A stretch of 49,822 bases of DNA from Bradyrhizobium nivariense. Its GTDB lineage: Bacteria; Pseudomonadota; Alphaproteobacteria; Rhizobiales; Xanthobacteraceae. This document shows positions 16,586 to 25,733 of the stretch, in pieces. The stretch's first letter is position 1; each line of letters begins with the position of its first letter. A program made the position numbers and the translations under genes. The notes under the pieces are model-generated. The model had not been told where the DNA came from and did no database searches. It saw only the letters and a list, made by a program, of their open reading frames with translations. The stretch covers positions 1 to 49,822 of the forward strand of contig NZ_JARVWW010000048.1 of assembly GCF_029846715.1 (NCBI RefSeq), read 5' to 3'.

Positions 16586-16978
16586 TCAATGCGTTGGCTT
16601 GGTCGACGCACCTCTCCGGAAGCTGCGAACGTCAGACCGTTCGGGCTGAAAGGCCTCAACTAGAATTGGCACGGCGCTCGCAGGATCGCTGTCGCCACAT
16701 ACGAAAACATCAGCGGCCGCGTAGGACCTCTCAGGCCAAGTATGCAAGGTAATGTGCGATTCAGCCAACAAGGCTATTGCGGAGACGCCGTGACCCGGAC
16801 AAAACTTATGAACATGAAGGTGGAGTAATGTCGCACTCGCCGCACGGATGGCTTTTCGAATTGCGTCTTCCGCGATGGCCGGGTCGTCGAGGTTCTTCGC
16901 TCCCCATAGTTCGATGAGTATATGCGTCGCACCGGTGGACAGAGCCGGTGGGGCGTCCTTCTCGTCATCAATAGTCAT
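16586..16978 (-). CDS. speD: S-adenosylmethionine decarboxylase proenzyme (class 1B)
   Basis: The 130-residue product begins MTIDDEKDAPPALSTGATHI after a GGAGA site. ATHILIELWGAKNLDD, LHVHKFCPGHGVSAIALL and the processing-site block AESHITLHTWPE are all present. In this family the chain cleaves at the Glu-Ser bond to create the pyruvoyl cofactor. YAAADVFVCGDSDP and a basic tail follow. The enzyme supplies decarboxylated SAM for spermidine synthesis in the cytoplasm. No spermidine synthase (speE) is nearby. It lies between two IS256 remnants yet is intact. Confidence 0.9.
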   Translation of the reverse strand: MTIDDEKDAPPALSTGATHILIELWGAKNLDDPAIAEDAIRKAIRAASATLLHLHVHKFCPGHGVSAIALLAESHITLHTWPERSYAAADVFVCGDSDPASAVPILVEAFQPERSDVRSFRRGASTKPTH

Positions 16979-17011
16979 TAAGAAATCTCCATTGAATTAT
17001 CGGCCCAATAA

Positions 17012-17530
17012 GCTGAGCTATTCGGGATTTAGGTGACGAGGTGATCAGGCGCTTGGTTTGCCGGCACTTGGATGATCTCAATGACGCGTTGAATCCGAAT
17101 TGCGACGACCTTGGGCAACGGATTTGTGCCTTTGAGCCGCCGCCAGGTCCTTGATGCGGCGATCACCAGCTTGAATACCATCAGCCTGGCGGTGGTTGGC
17201 GACAAGGAGGCCTTCGGCCGCACGGTCCTGTATCGCCCGGTGGCGAACACGCGCTCGATGGGTTTGGTGGTGCGCAAGTGATCCCAGTGTTCGGCAAGAA
17301 AATCGTAGAAGGCCGGCAGCGCTTCGCGATCCTTGACCAGGCATTCGACCGCCCGGCCGTACTTGGCGCAATCGGCGAAGACGTCGGTCGCCGCTTCGGC
17401 GGACGCTCGGTTCGCGCCCAATAGACCTCGCGCAAATCCTTCCTCATGGTGGCCTGCACCGAGAGTGAGACCTTGTCCAGGACGTTCACGGTCTTGTGCA
17501 CCCAGCCGCGCCATCGCCGACAATGGCCAA
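17012..17530 (-). mobile_element. IS256-family 3' end remnant with transposase C-terminus
   Basis: The minus strand encodes CAKYGRAVECLVKDREALPA, FYDFLAEHWDHLRTTKPIER and VFATGRYRTVRPKASLSPTT, then ARLMVFKLVIAASRTWRRL, the conserved C-terminal third of mutator-type transposases. Upstream the frame is broken (WVHKTVNVLDK is in another frame). The end GAGCTATTCGGGATTTAGGT near 17012 resembles the IS256 terminal repeat. The orientation and the order of ends relative to 16312-16545 show the two remnants are not halves of one simple element. Confidence 0.8.
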
Positions 17531-17599
17531 ACTCGTTGTTATTGATGACGGCGCCTCAATTGTTTTGCCAAGCCACACCTCCCTTGAGGGCGTATGGCG

Positions 17600-18018
17600 C
17601 TGCGCGCCAAAGGCGTAACCGAGGCGACCGGCTCCGGTGACAAAGACGTTTGGACTCGCCTTGCGCTCAGTACTATGCCGGAGGCGGCGAGGCGGGTATT
17701 TGTGCCATCGGAGATAGCACTGCTGGCTTCGAGTTTGAGGCCAAACACCCAGCTATTCTTCTGCCAGTCGTAGCCGATCTGGTCGCCTGCCAGAAACACA
17801 GGAGTATCGACGCCGCCGCCATAGACTGACGGACCGCAGGGATTACTGAAGGATTTTTGGCCGTAACCACGGCCGGCGTGCCCGCCAATACATCCTCCGG
17901 ACCAGCTCCACAGAGCCGGTGGCAGTTGTACTGCTGGCTCAAGGTCCGCCGAATTGGCTGTACCGCTTGCGACCAGCGTGATCGTTGTCGCTCCCCAAAA
18001 ATGAACTCCAGATCGCAT
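17600..18018 (-). pseudogene. Omp31-like outer-membrane protein, frameshifted and truncated
   Basis: It starts MRSGVHFWGATTITLVASGT with a signal peptide, then WSWSGGCIGGHAGRGYGQK, a barrel start like WxGxYxGxxxGxGxG. It goes on to AGDQIGYDWQKNSWVFGLK and AISDGTNT. The expected RLGYAFGAQ is in another frame near 17610, and nothing follows. It was a relative of the intact porin at 10525, now dead. Confidence 0.65.
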
Positions 18019-18921
18019 CAAACACTCCGCGGCGCTTTCCCGATACACTACCGATCGAGCTGGCACCGGTGATGGCACCGAGAATGAAGCAAGCAGCGTG
18101 CCGCTTGGAAGTGAGCGGTCTCCAGTTGCTTCGTACCGGGTGCATGCGTCAACTTGCGGACAATGGTCTTAAAGCTGACAATCCCGCTGTAGCGTCCGAG
18201 AGTATGCTGCGCAGCAGAAGCCGCCTTTCCCGCTGCAGCAGTAAAAGGAGACTTTTGTTGGCCTGGACAGATTTTCGATCTATCGAGGCACAGGCGAAAC
18301 GGTGAAAGCCAATGGATATTGCCGGCGAGCGGAGCCGGCCTGGACGCTGGACCCGTCTACCCACACAGGGATCGCACTGGCTACGCCGCGGTTATCGAAA
18401 TCCAACTCGTGGGAACAATCGTCACGAGCGATCAGTCACGCAACGCGGCACGCGCAGGAAAGGCTCATTATTAGGGTCTTCCAGCTTACCACGAATACCC
18501 GCGCGATAATAACAGTCCGGCTCCGGCTTCGCCGTAGTGCTAAGCGGCTTTGTCGCAACATTATTCGTACCGGTTCTGCTGTAGACGCCGAGACGGAAGC
18601 TTCTTTGACGCGTGAAGAGAAGTCGCCGAGCATGCATCTCGTGGAGGCTAAGCGAAGGCGCTACCAAGGACCTCGGCGCGGATGGTTCTGCACGCCCACG
18701 GGTCGTTACGCTGCCCATACCTATCTCGCTATAGCCACGAGCGTCAAAGTGTTTGAGCGCTTAACGACTGTCCTTCAACCGTTATGCAACCAACGCCGGC
18801 CTCGTGGAAAACGGTAACACACCTCTGTGTTGGGTCTTGCACAATCGATGTCATCGCTTGGGCGCCGCAGGGGGCCTGCAGCCCGGCGAACGCCAAGTCC
18901 GCTTCCATGAGGAGAGCCCAA
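18019..18921. other. Long region without a recognisable gene
   Basis: A 171-codon plus frame (18302-18817) is very rich in arginine with no motif and looks like a chance frame. I looked for a nod box and a tts box upstream of the NRPS and found no acceptable match; ACAATCGAT at 18841 is only a small part of a nod box. Confidence 0.4.
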
Positions 18922-19038
18922 ATGCAAGAAACCACAAGCCCGAACGAGTCTCTGAGCGCGTTGGTTGCGGGTGCCATGCAGACTATCCCGTGTCTCCTAC
19001 AAGATCCGGTAGATGCCAACGCCAACTTGAGGCCCTAG
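18922..19038 (+). CDS. 38-residue peptide ORF upstream of the NRPS
   Basis: ATG 18922 follows a strong GAGGAG site by 7 bases and gives MQETTSPNESLSALVAGAMQ continuing TIPCLLQDPVDANANLRP. No family is recognised. The ribosome binding site and position before the NRPS are the only support; it could be a leader peptide or chance. Confidence 0.3.
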   Translation: MQETTSPNESLSALVAGAMQTIPCLLQDPVDANANLRP

Positions 19039-19078
19039 CGTCCGGCCGTGTTCCCCTGCCGATCATCGAGGAATCGAA

Positions 19079-19192
19079 GTGAACGCAAAGGACGAGAAGT
19101 TAAGAACGGGCAAAACGGCACAATATGACTGGCAGAACCAGAGCGGCTACGCAATGCACACCTCAATCAGGATCCTCGGTGTTCTGATTTGA
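19079..19192 (+). CDS. 37-residue ORF directly before the NRPS
   Basis: GTG 19079 is preceded by GAGGAA. The frame reads MNAKDEKLRTGKTAQYDWQN then QSGYAMHTSIRILGVLI and ends 15 bases before the NRPS ATG. It is not MbtH-like (no NxEGQYS or SLWP motif). Spacing suggests possible translational coupling. Function unknown. Confidence 0.25.
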   Translation: MNAKDEKLRTGKTAQYDWQNQSGYAMHTSIRILGVLI

Positions 19193-19207
19193 GGGCCGCA
19201 GAAGGCG

Positions 19208-22200
19208 ATGAATGGCGAGACGCGTATGCCTACGGAAAATCGATCAGGCAAAAATCAGCTTCTGGAACGTCAGCCGGTCGACGCGATCACGGCGATCGAT
19301 CGCCTTGCAAGATCGGATCCGGAGAGGGTTGCGCTGAGGTACGGCGCAGACGAACTTACGTACAAGGCGCTGCGAGTAAGATCGGAATGCCTCGCGAGGA
19401 CGTTGCGAGAGCGGTGCGCTCGCGGCACAGTGATTGGCTATTGGGGTGAGCGGGACCTCGACTGGGCGACGGCAGTAGTCGCAATTTTGAAGGCTGGATC
19501 AACGTACCTGCCGCTCGATCCATCGTTACCGGCTCCGCGTACATCATTCATGATCGAGCAGAGTCGCTGTGCTCTGATTATGGGGCCAGGCCAGCTGGAT
19601 TCGGTCAGCCCAATCCGGGCGAGCAGCAAAGGCGCCACGCAATTCATGACGATAGAGGCGGCGCTGCGCGAGGGCCAGACTTCGTCTGTTGTGCCATCAT
19701 GGAGCGAGGATGGACTCGCTTACATTCTGTTTACCTCTGGTTCAACGGGCCGTCCTAAGGGGGCAATGATCGAGCGTGCAGCCCTAAACAATCATCTGGC
19801 GGCAAAGATTGATGCCCTAACCCTCACTCGGACGGATTGCATTGCGCAGACGGCATCGCACTGCTTTGACATCTCTTTGTGGCAGCTTTTGGCGGGGCTT
19901 TGCGTCGGAGGCTGTACCGCGCTCATTGATGATGCGACACTGAAATCGCCAATATCGCTTCTCAAAGCGATTCAGGGACACGGCGTGACGGTAGTTCAAC
20001 TCGTTCCCTCGATGCTTGCAGTATTTGTTGAATATTTGCAGCCGCTTGCGGCGGCTGATCGAGCTCTGGACGATTTGCGGATTATTTCGACGGTCGGAGA
20101 ACCTTTGACACCCGCACTGGCGCGCGCGTGGCTTGCCTTATATCCGCGCGTCCCAATTCTCAACCACTACGGGCCGACCGAGTGCGCGGACGGCGTCACG
20201 CATCATCTGGTTTCCGCGCCGCCTGCGCTGGCTGACGCTTATGTGCCGATCGGCAAGCCGATTTCTAATCTTGAGGTTTATATCGCCGACGGGCCGCGGC
20301 TGTGCAAGGCGGGAGAGGTCGGTGAAATCTGCGTTAGCGGTGTTGGCGTCGCTGCTGGTTACGTCAATGACGACGTCCGCACCAAGGATGCCTTTGGGCC
20401 AAACTCGTTCTCAAACGTTCCGTCCTTGCAGCGCCTATACAGGACAGGCGATCTCGGGCGCTTTCGTTCCGATGGTCTTTTGGAATGTCTCGGTCGACGC
20501 GACCGTCAGGTCAAAATCCGCGGGCACAGAATTGAGCTAGGAGAAATCGAGGCTCGCCTCTCCGCTCATCATTCGGTGCGTGGCGCCGTCGCGGTCGCCT
20601 CCGTCTGCGCAGGCGTAAAGCTTATGGCGAGAGACATAACCAGGGCTGAGGAGGAAGGCGGGACGAGACGACTCATCTCGTATGTGTCCGCTCCAGCTGA
20701 GGTAACGGAAGGCGAGCTTCAGAACTTCCTTGCTGAAGCGCTGCCCATCTACATGCTCCCAGAAAGAATCATCCACGTCGACGGTATTCCACTGACCAGT
20801 AATGGAAAGGTCGATTTTGGAGCATTGCCCGACCCGACCAGTCTTCGCCCTCCATTGCCGACGCCATTCGAGGAACCGCAAACCGACCTCGAAGCCCAGC
20901 TGCGCCAGATTTGGTCCGGTGTTCTGCGCATTGAGAACATTGGTGTGAATGACCAGTTCATAAGCCTCGGCGGAGACTCGCTCCGGGCAATGCTCATATT
21001 GGGCCGTTTGCAGACCGGGCTCGGAGTGAGAACGGATTTCAGGCTGGTCCTGAATGGAACGATCCGATCTCTTGCGGCTTCGATCTCGGCGCGAGCCGAA
21101 TCTAGACCGTGCACAGCACCCGCTTGCGGAAAGCTGCTTACACGATCGCCTCTGACGCGAGTTCAAGAGCACCTGTGGTTTCTTTCGCAGCTCGATCCGT
21201 CTGCCAGGAACTACATCATTCAGGGCGGCCTGCGAATGCGGGGCATCATCGATCTGGCCGCGTTCAATCGCGCCTGGACCGATGTCGTTCATTCCCATCA
21301 GGCACTTTCGGCACGCATTATCGACGAGGACGGTCCGGTTCAGCTTTTTGATGCTCCGGACTGCGCAAGTCTCGAATTGACTGATGCATCTCAACTCACG
21401 TCGCAGGAGGCTGAGAAGCTGATCGCAGAGCTAAGGCGAACAGAACTGAACGGCCGCTTTGATCTCAGCCAGGGTCATCTGTTTCGCGCGCGCATGATCA
21501 GTTTTGGCCCTGCCAACCATCTCATACTGATCACCGCTCACGAAATCATCATCGATGCCTGGTCGATCTCTGTTCTGCTCAGGGACCTCCGACAAAGGTA
21601 CGTGGATGCCGCGGCGTTTCTGCCAGAGAACCGAGTGTCACTCTCGACCTACGCGGTCTGGGAAACACAACACGCTACTCCGGAGGCGCTTGCCAACCAA
21701 TGCAGCTATTGGCGTCGCCAGATTGGTGATGATCCGCCGGTGCTTTCGCTTGGAACGGGACGAGCGCGGCCGCAGACAAATTCGTATCGCGGCGCATCGC
21801 ATGCGGTGCTACTTGGCAGCGAGCTATCCCATCAGATAAGGGAGTTTGCGCGCCGACATAGGTGCACCACGTCGACAGCACTCCTCGCATGTTTCAAGCT
21901 TCTGCTGCGGATGTACAGCGGTCAGGATGATATCATCGTCGGCATACCGCACGTCGTACGGGATCAACCTGGCAGTGCCGAAATTGTTGGTTTCTTCCTG
22001 AACATGCTGCCAATCCGCTCCGCGATCGATGTGGGCCAGTCCTTTGCGGTTCATGCCTTGCGCATCCAGGCACTGGTCAGCGATGCCATCGCAAATTCGG
22101 CATATCCGTTCGGCTGGATGGTAAGGGATACCAGGCTACATCGCGACGCGGGACGATCACCGATCTTCCAAGTTATGTTCAACATGTACTCCGAGGCCGC

Positions 22201-22282
22201 GGAGCCACTTGGCGAACATGAGCTGGATCTGACATTCCGCGAATACGAGACCGGCTACGCAAAATTCGATCTGACATTGTAA
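19208..22282 (+). CDS. Nonribosomal peptide synthetase, module 1 (A-PCP-C), ends at a frameshift
   Basis: Of 1024 residues, A domain core motifs are ILFTSGSTGRPKG (A3), CFDISLWQ (A4), NHYGPTE (A5), YRTGDLGR (A7), GRRDRQVKIRGHRIELGEIE (A8) and LTSNGKVD (A10). The carrier domain has LGGDSLRAM with the phosphopantetheine serine near residue 590. The condensation domain has the active-site motif as HEIIIDA near residue 778 instead of HHxxxDG, so the second, catalytic His is Glu. My hand alignment to GrsA gives specificity residues D-I-W-Q-S-V-H-D-G, which match no code I can name. The C domain stops at KFDLTL. The next codons of the same protein continue in the +1 frame, so this and the following frame were one gene of about 2160 residues. 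It starts without a loading domain. Confidence 0.88.
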   Translation: MNGETRMPTENRSGKNQLLERQPVDAITAIDRLARSDPERVALRYGADELTYKALRVRSECLARTLRERCARGTVIGYWGERDLDWATAVVAILKAGSTYLPLDPSLPAPRTSFMIEQSRCALIMGPGQLDSVSPIRASSKGATQFMTIEAALREGQTSSVVPSWSEDGLAYILFTSGSTGRPKGAMIERAALNNHLAAKIDALTLTRTDCIAQTASHCFDISLWQLLAGLCVGGCTALIDDATLKSPISLLKAIQGHGVTVVQLVPSMLAVFVEYLQPLAAADRALDDLRIISTVGEPLTPALARAWLALYPRVPILNHYGPTECADGVTHHLVSAPPALADAYVPIGKPISNLEVYIADGPRLCKAGEVGEICVSGVGVAAGYVNDDVRTKDAFGPNSFSNVPSLQRLYRTGDLGRFRSDGLLECLGRRDRQVKIRGHRIELGEIEARLSAHHSVRGAVAVASVCAGVKLMARDITRAEEEGGTRRLISYVSAPAEVTEGELQNFLAEALPIYMLPERIIHVDGIPLTSNGKVDFGALPDPTSLRPPLPTPFEEPQTDLEAQLRQIWSGVLRIENIGVNDQFISLGGDSLRAMLILGRLQTGLGVRTDFRLVLNGTIRSLAASISARAESRPCTAPACGKLLTRSPLTRVQEHLWFLSQLDPSARNYIIQGGLRMRGIIDLAAFNRAWTDVVHSHQALSARIIDEDGPVQLFDAPDCASLELTDASQLTSQEAEKLIAELRRTELNGRFDLSQGHLFRARMISFGPANHLILITAHEIIIDAWSISVLLRDLRQRYVDAAAFLPENRVSLSTYAVWETQHATPEALANQCSYWRRQIGDDPPVLSLGTGRARPQTNSYRGASHAVLLGSELSHQIREFARRHRCTTSTALLACFKLLLRMYSGQDDIIVGIPHVVRDQPGSAEIVGFFLNMLPIRSAIDVGQSFAVHALRIQALVSDAIANSAYPFGWMVRDTRLHRDAGRSPIFQVMFNMYSEAAEPLGEHELDLTFREYETGYAKFDLTL

Positions 22283-25200
22283 CGCACAAGATCATGGCGA
22301 GGAAATTGCCCTCCAGCTAGCGTACGCGGAAGACCTATTTTCCAGCGATCTGATTATCCGCATGGCCGACAATCTGCGCCGCCTGATTGCAGCCTGCATT
22401 GAGAAGCCGCTTACGCCCATTCAAGATCTGAGCTGCCTCAGCGAGTCAGACATCGCTATGCTGGACGCGATAGAGGGCTCGGCGCAGTCATATGAGACCG
22501 AATGTCCGCTTGTCCAAGCGTTCGAGCAAATCAGCGTCTCTAATCGCAGCCACTTGGCATATTATGGCGATTTCGGTGAGATCACATTCGGGCAGTTGCG
22601 TGAGCGCGTAACAGCTATCAGGTCGTTACTGCGGACTTCTGACGTGGGGGCTGGCGACATGGTCGCCATGCTGGTCGACCGGTCGCCTGACGTTGCCGCT
22701 GTTATTCTTGCCGCACGAGCTTTGCAGTCCATTGTTGTCCCTATATCGCCGGATTATCCGCGTGATCGGATCGAACATATTCTGCGAGATAGTCAAGCAA
22801 AGCTTTTGGTTCACGCAAATAGCTCTGAGCCTGCTTTTGAAGTGCCGTCGAGATGTTTATTGACGCTAGAAGCGTGCGGCGCGCCCGCGCGCGATTTTGA
22901 GTGCAGCGACAAACCACCAGATCAGGGAATTGCGAGCCTTATATACACGTCGTCCTCAACTGGGAAGGCGAAGGGAGTTCTTATACCGGAATCGGCAATT
23001 CTCAATCGACTGAACTGGATGTGGCGACGCTTTCCCTTCGATAGTACCGACGTGATGGTTGTCCAGAAGTCCGCATCAATTGTTGCGTCCGCTTGGGAGT
23101 ACTTTGGGGGCCTTCTGAGAGGCGTGCCGGCGCTGATCCTGACCCAAGAGCAGTTGCTGGATCCAGATCTGTTGTTGTGCACGCTGGCGAGACATCGCGT
23201 GACACACTTGTTTGCCTCGCCGCCACTCCTGTCCGGCCTCGTTGCTTCCCAAGAACGGCACTCGCGCCCGACCTCCTTGCGCTTGGTCACGAGCAGCGCC
23301 GAACCGATGCCTTCCTCGCTCCCTGTTCGCTGGCGTGAGTATTTCCCGGACGTGCCGTTGTGGAACTTCTATGGTGCTACGGAATGTGCATCCAATGCGG
23401 CAGTCTACGAAACATCGGATGCCTGCGACGGCTCGTCGCACGTCCCCGTTGGACGCCCAATCGATAACGTCAAACTCTACGTGCTCGATGCCCGGTTGAA
23501 GAGAGTCCCCGTCGGAGCCGCCGGCGAACTCTGCATCGCGGGACGCTGCGTGAGCGCTGGGTACTGGCGGGATCAAGATCGGACCAATTGCTGTTTCGTG
23601 CCGAATCCGTATGACGGCGGGCAATACAGCGTTCTTTATCGAAGTGGCGATATCGCGCGCATCTCAACAAGCGGCCTTCTTGAGATTTGCGGCCGATCGG
23701 ACAACCAGATCAAAGTACGGGGCTTTCGCATCGAGCTGGAGGAGGTCGAATCAGCCCTTGAGTCTCATGCGGCAATCGCAAAGGCCGTGGTCGTCGCAGA
23801 AGACATCGATGACCAGCGTCGCTTGACGGCAAACATGGTTCCGGCTCGCGACGGTCTAAGCCCTGCAGATATTGTCACCCACTTGCGCCACACATTGCCG
23901 TCCTACATGATTCCCACCTCCTTCCGTTTGGTTGACCGTATTCCCCTTACGGCGAGCGGAAAGATAGATCGTGCTCGCCTGTCGTCCGTTCCTTACCGTG
24001 AGGTCGGGCCTGTGCCATCTGCTGAGCTCTGCACGAGGAAGGAGCGTATTCTTGCTGCGATCTGGCGGGATCTATTAGGCGCCAAGTGGGTCGGACTCGA
24101 TCAAAGCTTCTTTGATATCGGCGGCGACTCTCTTCTGAGCGTGCGCTGCGTCACGCTGGCGCGCAAAGCCGGGCTGAATCTCACTGTCGACCAACTCTAT
24201 CGAACACCGACCATCAGGGAATTGGCGGCAGAGGAAGCGGCAGTTGCACTCGATCCCTTCCTTTCCGGGGATGACTCATTGCCGGTCACCCCCGCGATCT
24301 CATCTTGGAACCGTCTTGTCGGCTTCGATGAGCATTTCAACATCGGCGATCTGTTCTTCTTGCCCGGCGCCATCCTGAATATCCGAATTCTGGAGCGCGC
24401 CCTTGCGCATGTCATGGATAGGCACGAAGGCCTCAGACTCCGTATTGCCCGAACCGACGATGGTCTACGTCTGACAATCGGGCCTTCCGTGGCCGAACGC
24501 CTGGTGGAGGAGATCGATCTTGTCGGAATGACCGCCCCACAGCAACGTAAGGCAATCGAGAGCATCTCAGCAAGACGTCAACACATGTTTCGGTTTGACG
24601 GCCAGACGCCTCTTGTTAACGTCACGGTGTTCCGCACATCGGAAAGCGGCGACTACTATCTGCTGGTCCTGATGCACCATTTTGTAGCGGACGGGATAGG
24701 CTATCGACTGTTCCTGGAAGCATTGGATGCGGCGTACGCCCCGGCCTCAGGCCACGCCGTGAGTGATCCCGAGAACATAGAAATGCTCTCTGCATGGTTG
24801 AAGCGCCTTGAGCACTACGCGAACAGCGAAGCGCCAGCCGAGCTCAGCTACTGGGAGAGGATTGACTACTATCAGTTCAATTTGCACGTCAGCGCCACCT
24901 CATTGGGCGGCGCGAGCTTTTCGAAAGTGACCGCGAGAGAGCTTCATTATGCACGCCTTGAAGGTCGCATGGATGAAGCGAATTGCCGCTCCCTTTGGAA
25001 AGATCAAGGCAAGTACCATCTTGAGATTAACGAAGAAGCGACAGCTGATCTCCTCAATATTTCAGCCAGATTGACGCACTGTCAGGACTTTGATGTGTTT
25101 CTTGCCGCCATTTCTGGCGCCTTTGGGCGCGTTTTCGGCAATTATTCGATCTGGATCGATAGCCTTACCTCGACCCGAGGTCGGCTGTTCGACGATCTCG

Positions 25201-25694
25201 ATCCATCTCAGATCATCGGTCATATCAGCGAGCTCATTCCGCTTCCCTTGAGTCTCACCGGAACGGAGCCCCGTCCCGATCGTGCTCGTTCAATATACCG
25301 CCAGCGCAATGCTCTGCCGCGCAGCGGAATAGGCTTTCGGGCCATGAAATTCGTAAACCGAGATCCAGCCGTGCGGAGCCGGATCGATCGCCTGCCTTTG
25401 CCCAGAATTGGAGTGAATTATCGAGCGGGTTTGCAGCGCCATTTTCCACGCCGTTTCCTAGGCAAGGAACCTTCTCCACTTTGGATCGGCGAAGACATGG
25501 ATGAAGGGGCCGTGATTCACCTCTTCTGGTTCGATGTCGGATATCAAGCCGGCCATCTACAGATCGAAACGAGGTATGATCCAACCCAAGTCGGTTATGA
25601 GGTGACCCGTAATCTTTGCATGGTGTTGCAACAGGAGCTGTTGCAGACGATCAGCGAATTCGGAAGAGCTGGAGGCACCTTCATCCATGAATGA
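22275..25694 (+). CDS. Nonribosomal peptide synthetase, module 2 (A-PCP-E-like), after the frameshift
   Basis: The open frame begins at 22275 with DHGEEIALQLAYAEDLFSSD as the natural continuation of the preceding C domain. The first ATG is 22362. A domain: LIYTSSSTGKAKG (A3, with G to S and P to A changes), VASAWEYFGG (A4), NFYGATE, YRSGDIARI, GRSDNQIKVRGFRIELEEVE and LTASGKIDR. The usual Asp235 that anchors the alpha-amino group is replaced by Val (hand alignment V-A-W-A-V-S-F-S-N), as in some beta-amino-acid-activating domains. Carrier: DIGGDSLLSVR. The last domain has an intact HHFVADG, an E-type DPSQIIGHISELIP block and VNYRAG, so it is closest to an epimerisation domain. No thioesterase or reductase follows. 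39 bases later a MATE exporter begins. Confidence 0.85.
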   Translation, partial: HCNAQDHGEEIALQLAYAEDLFSSDLIIRMADNLRRLIAACIEKPLTPIQDLSCLSESDIAMLDAIEGSAQSYETECPLVQAFEQISVSNRSHLAYYGDFGEITFGQLRERVTAIRSLLRTSDVGAGDMVAMLVDRSPDVAAVILAARALQSIVVPISPDYPRDRIEHILRDSQAKLLVHANSSEPAFEVPSRCLLTLEACGAPARDFECSDKPPDQGIASLIYTSSSTGKAKGVLIPESAILNRLNWMWRRFPFDSTDVMVVQKSASIVASAWEYFGGLLRGVPALILTQEQLLDPDLLLCTLARHRVTHLFASPPLLSGLVASQERHSRPTSLRLVTSSAEPMPSSLPVRWREYFPDVPLWNFYGATECASNAAVYETSDACDGSSHVPVGRPIDNVKLYVLDARLKRVPVGAAGELCIAGRCVSAGYWRDQDRTNCCFVPNPYDGGQYSVLYRSGDIARISTSGLLEICGRSDNQIKVRGFRIELEEVESALESHAAIAKAVVVAEDIDDQRRLTANMVPARDGLSPADIVTHLRHTLPSYMIPTSFRLVDRIPLTASGKIDRARLSSVPYREVGPVPSAELCTRKERILAAIWRDLLGAKWVGLDQSFFDIGGDSLLSVRCVTLARKAGLNLTVDQLYRTPTIRELAAEEAAVALDPFLSGDDSLPVTPAISSWNRLVGFDEHFNIGDLFFLPGAILNIRILERALAHVMDRHEGLRLRIARTDDGLRLTIGPSVAERLVEEIDLVGMTAPQQRKAIESISARRQHMFRFDGQTPLVNVTVFRTSESGDYYLLVLMHHFVADGIGYRLFLEALDAAYAPASGHAVSDPENIEMLSAWLKRLEHYANSEAPAELSYWERIDYYQFNLHVSATSLGGASFSKVTARELHYARLEGRMDEANCRSLWKDQGKYHLEINEEATADLLNISARLTHCQDFDVFLAAISGAFGRVFGNYSIWIDSLTSTRGRLFDDLDPSQIIGHISELIPLPLSLTGTEPRPDRARSIYRQRNALPRSGIGFRAMKFVNRDPAVRSRIDRLPLPRIGVNYRAGLQRHFPRRFLGKEPSPLWIGEDMDEGAVIHLFWFDVGYQAGHLQIETRYDPTQVGYEVTRNLCMVLQQELLQTISEFGRAGGTFIHE

Positions 25695-25733
25695 GCCGGA
25701 TGCAATTTCGCCATCGAGAGCGATCGCAATGTG

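Noticed and set aside
16665..16680. TGGCACG-GCGC-TCGC, a sigma-54-like match
   Set aside because: It lies inside speD on the non-coding strand with no gene correctly placed downstream, and the -12 element is imperfect.
18839..18850. ACAATCGAT as part of a nod box
   Set aside because: Only a small part of the consensus fits; the repeated ATC-N9-GAT units are absent.
24910..24930. AGCTTTTCGAAAG, resembling the core of a tts box
   Set aside because: It lies inside the NRPS coding region with no downstream effector gene, and the rest of the box does not match.
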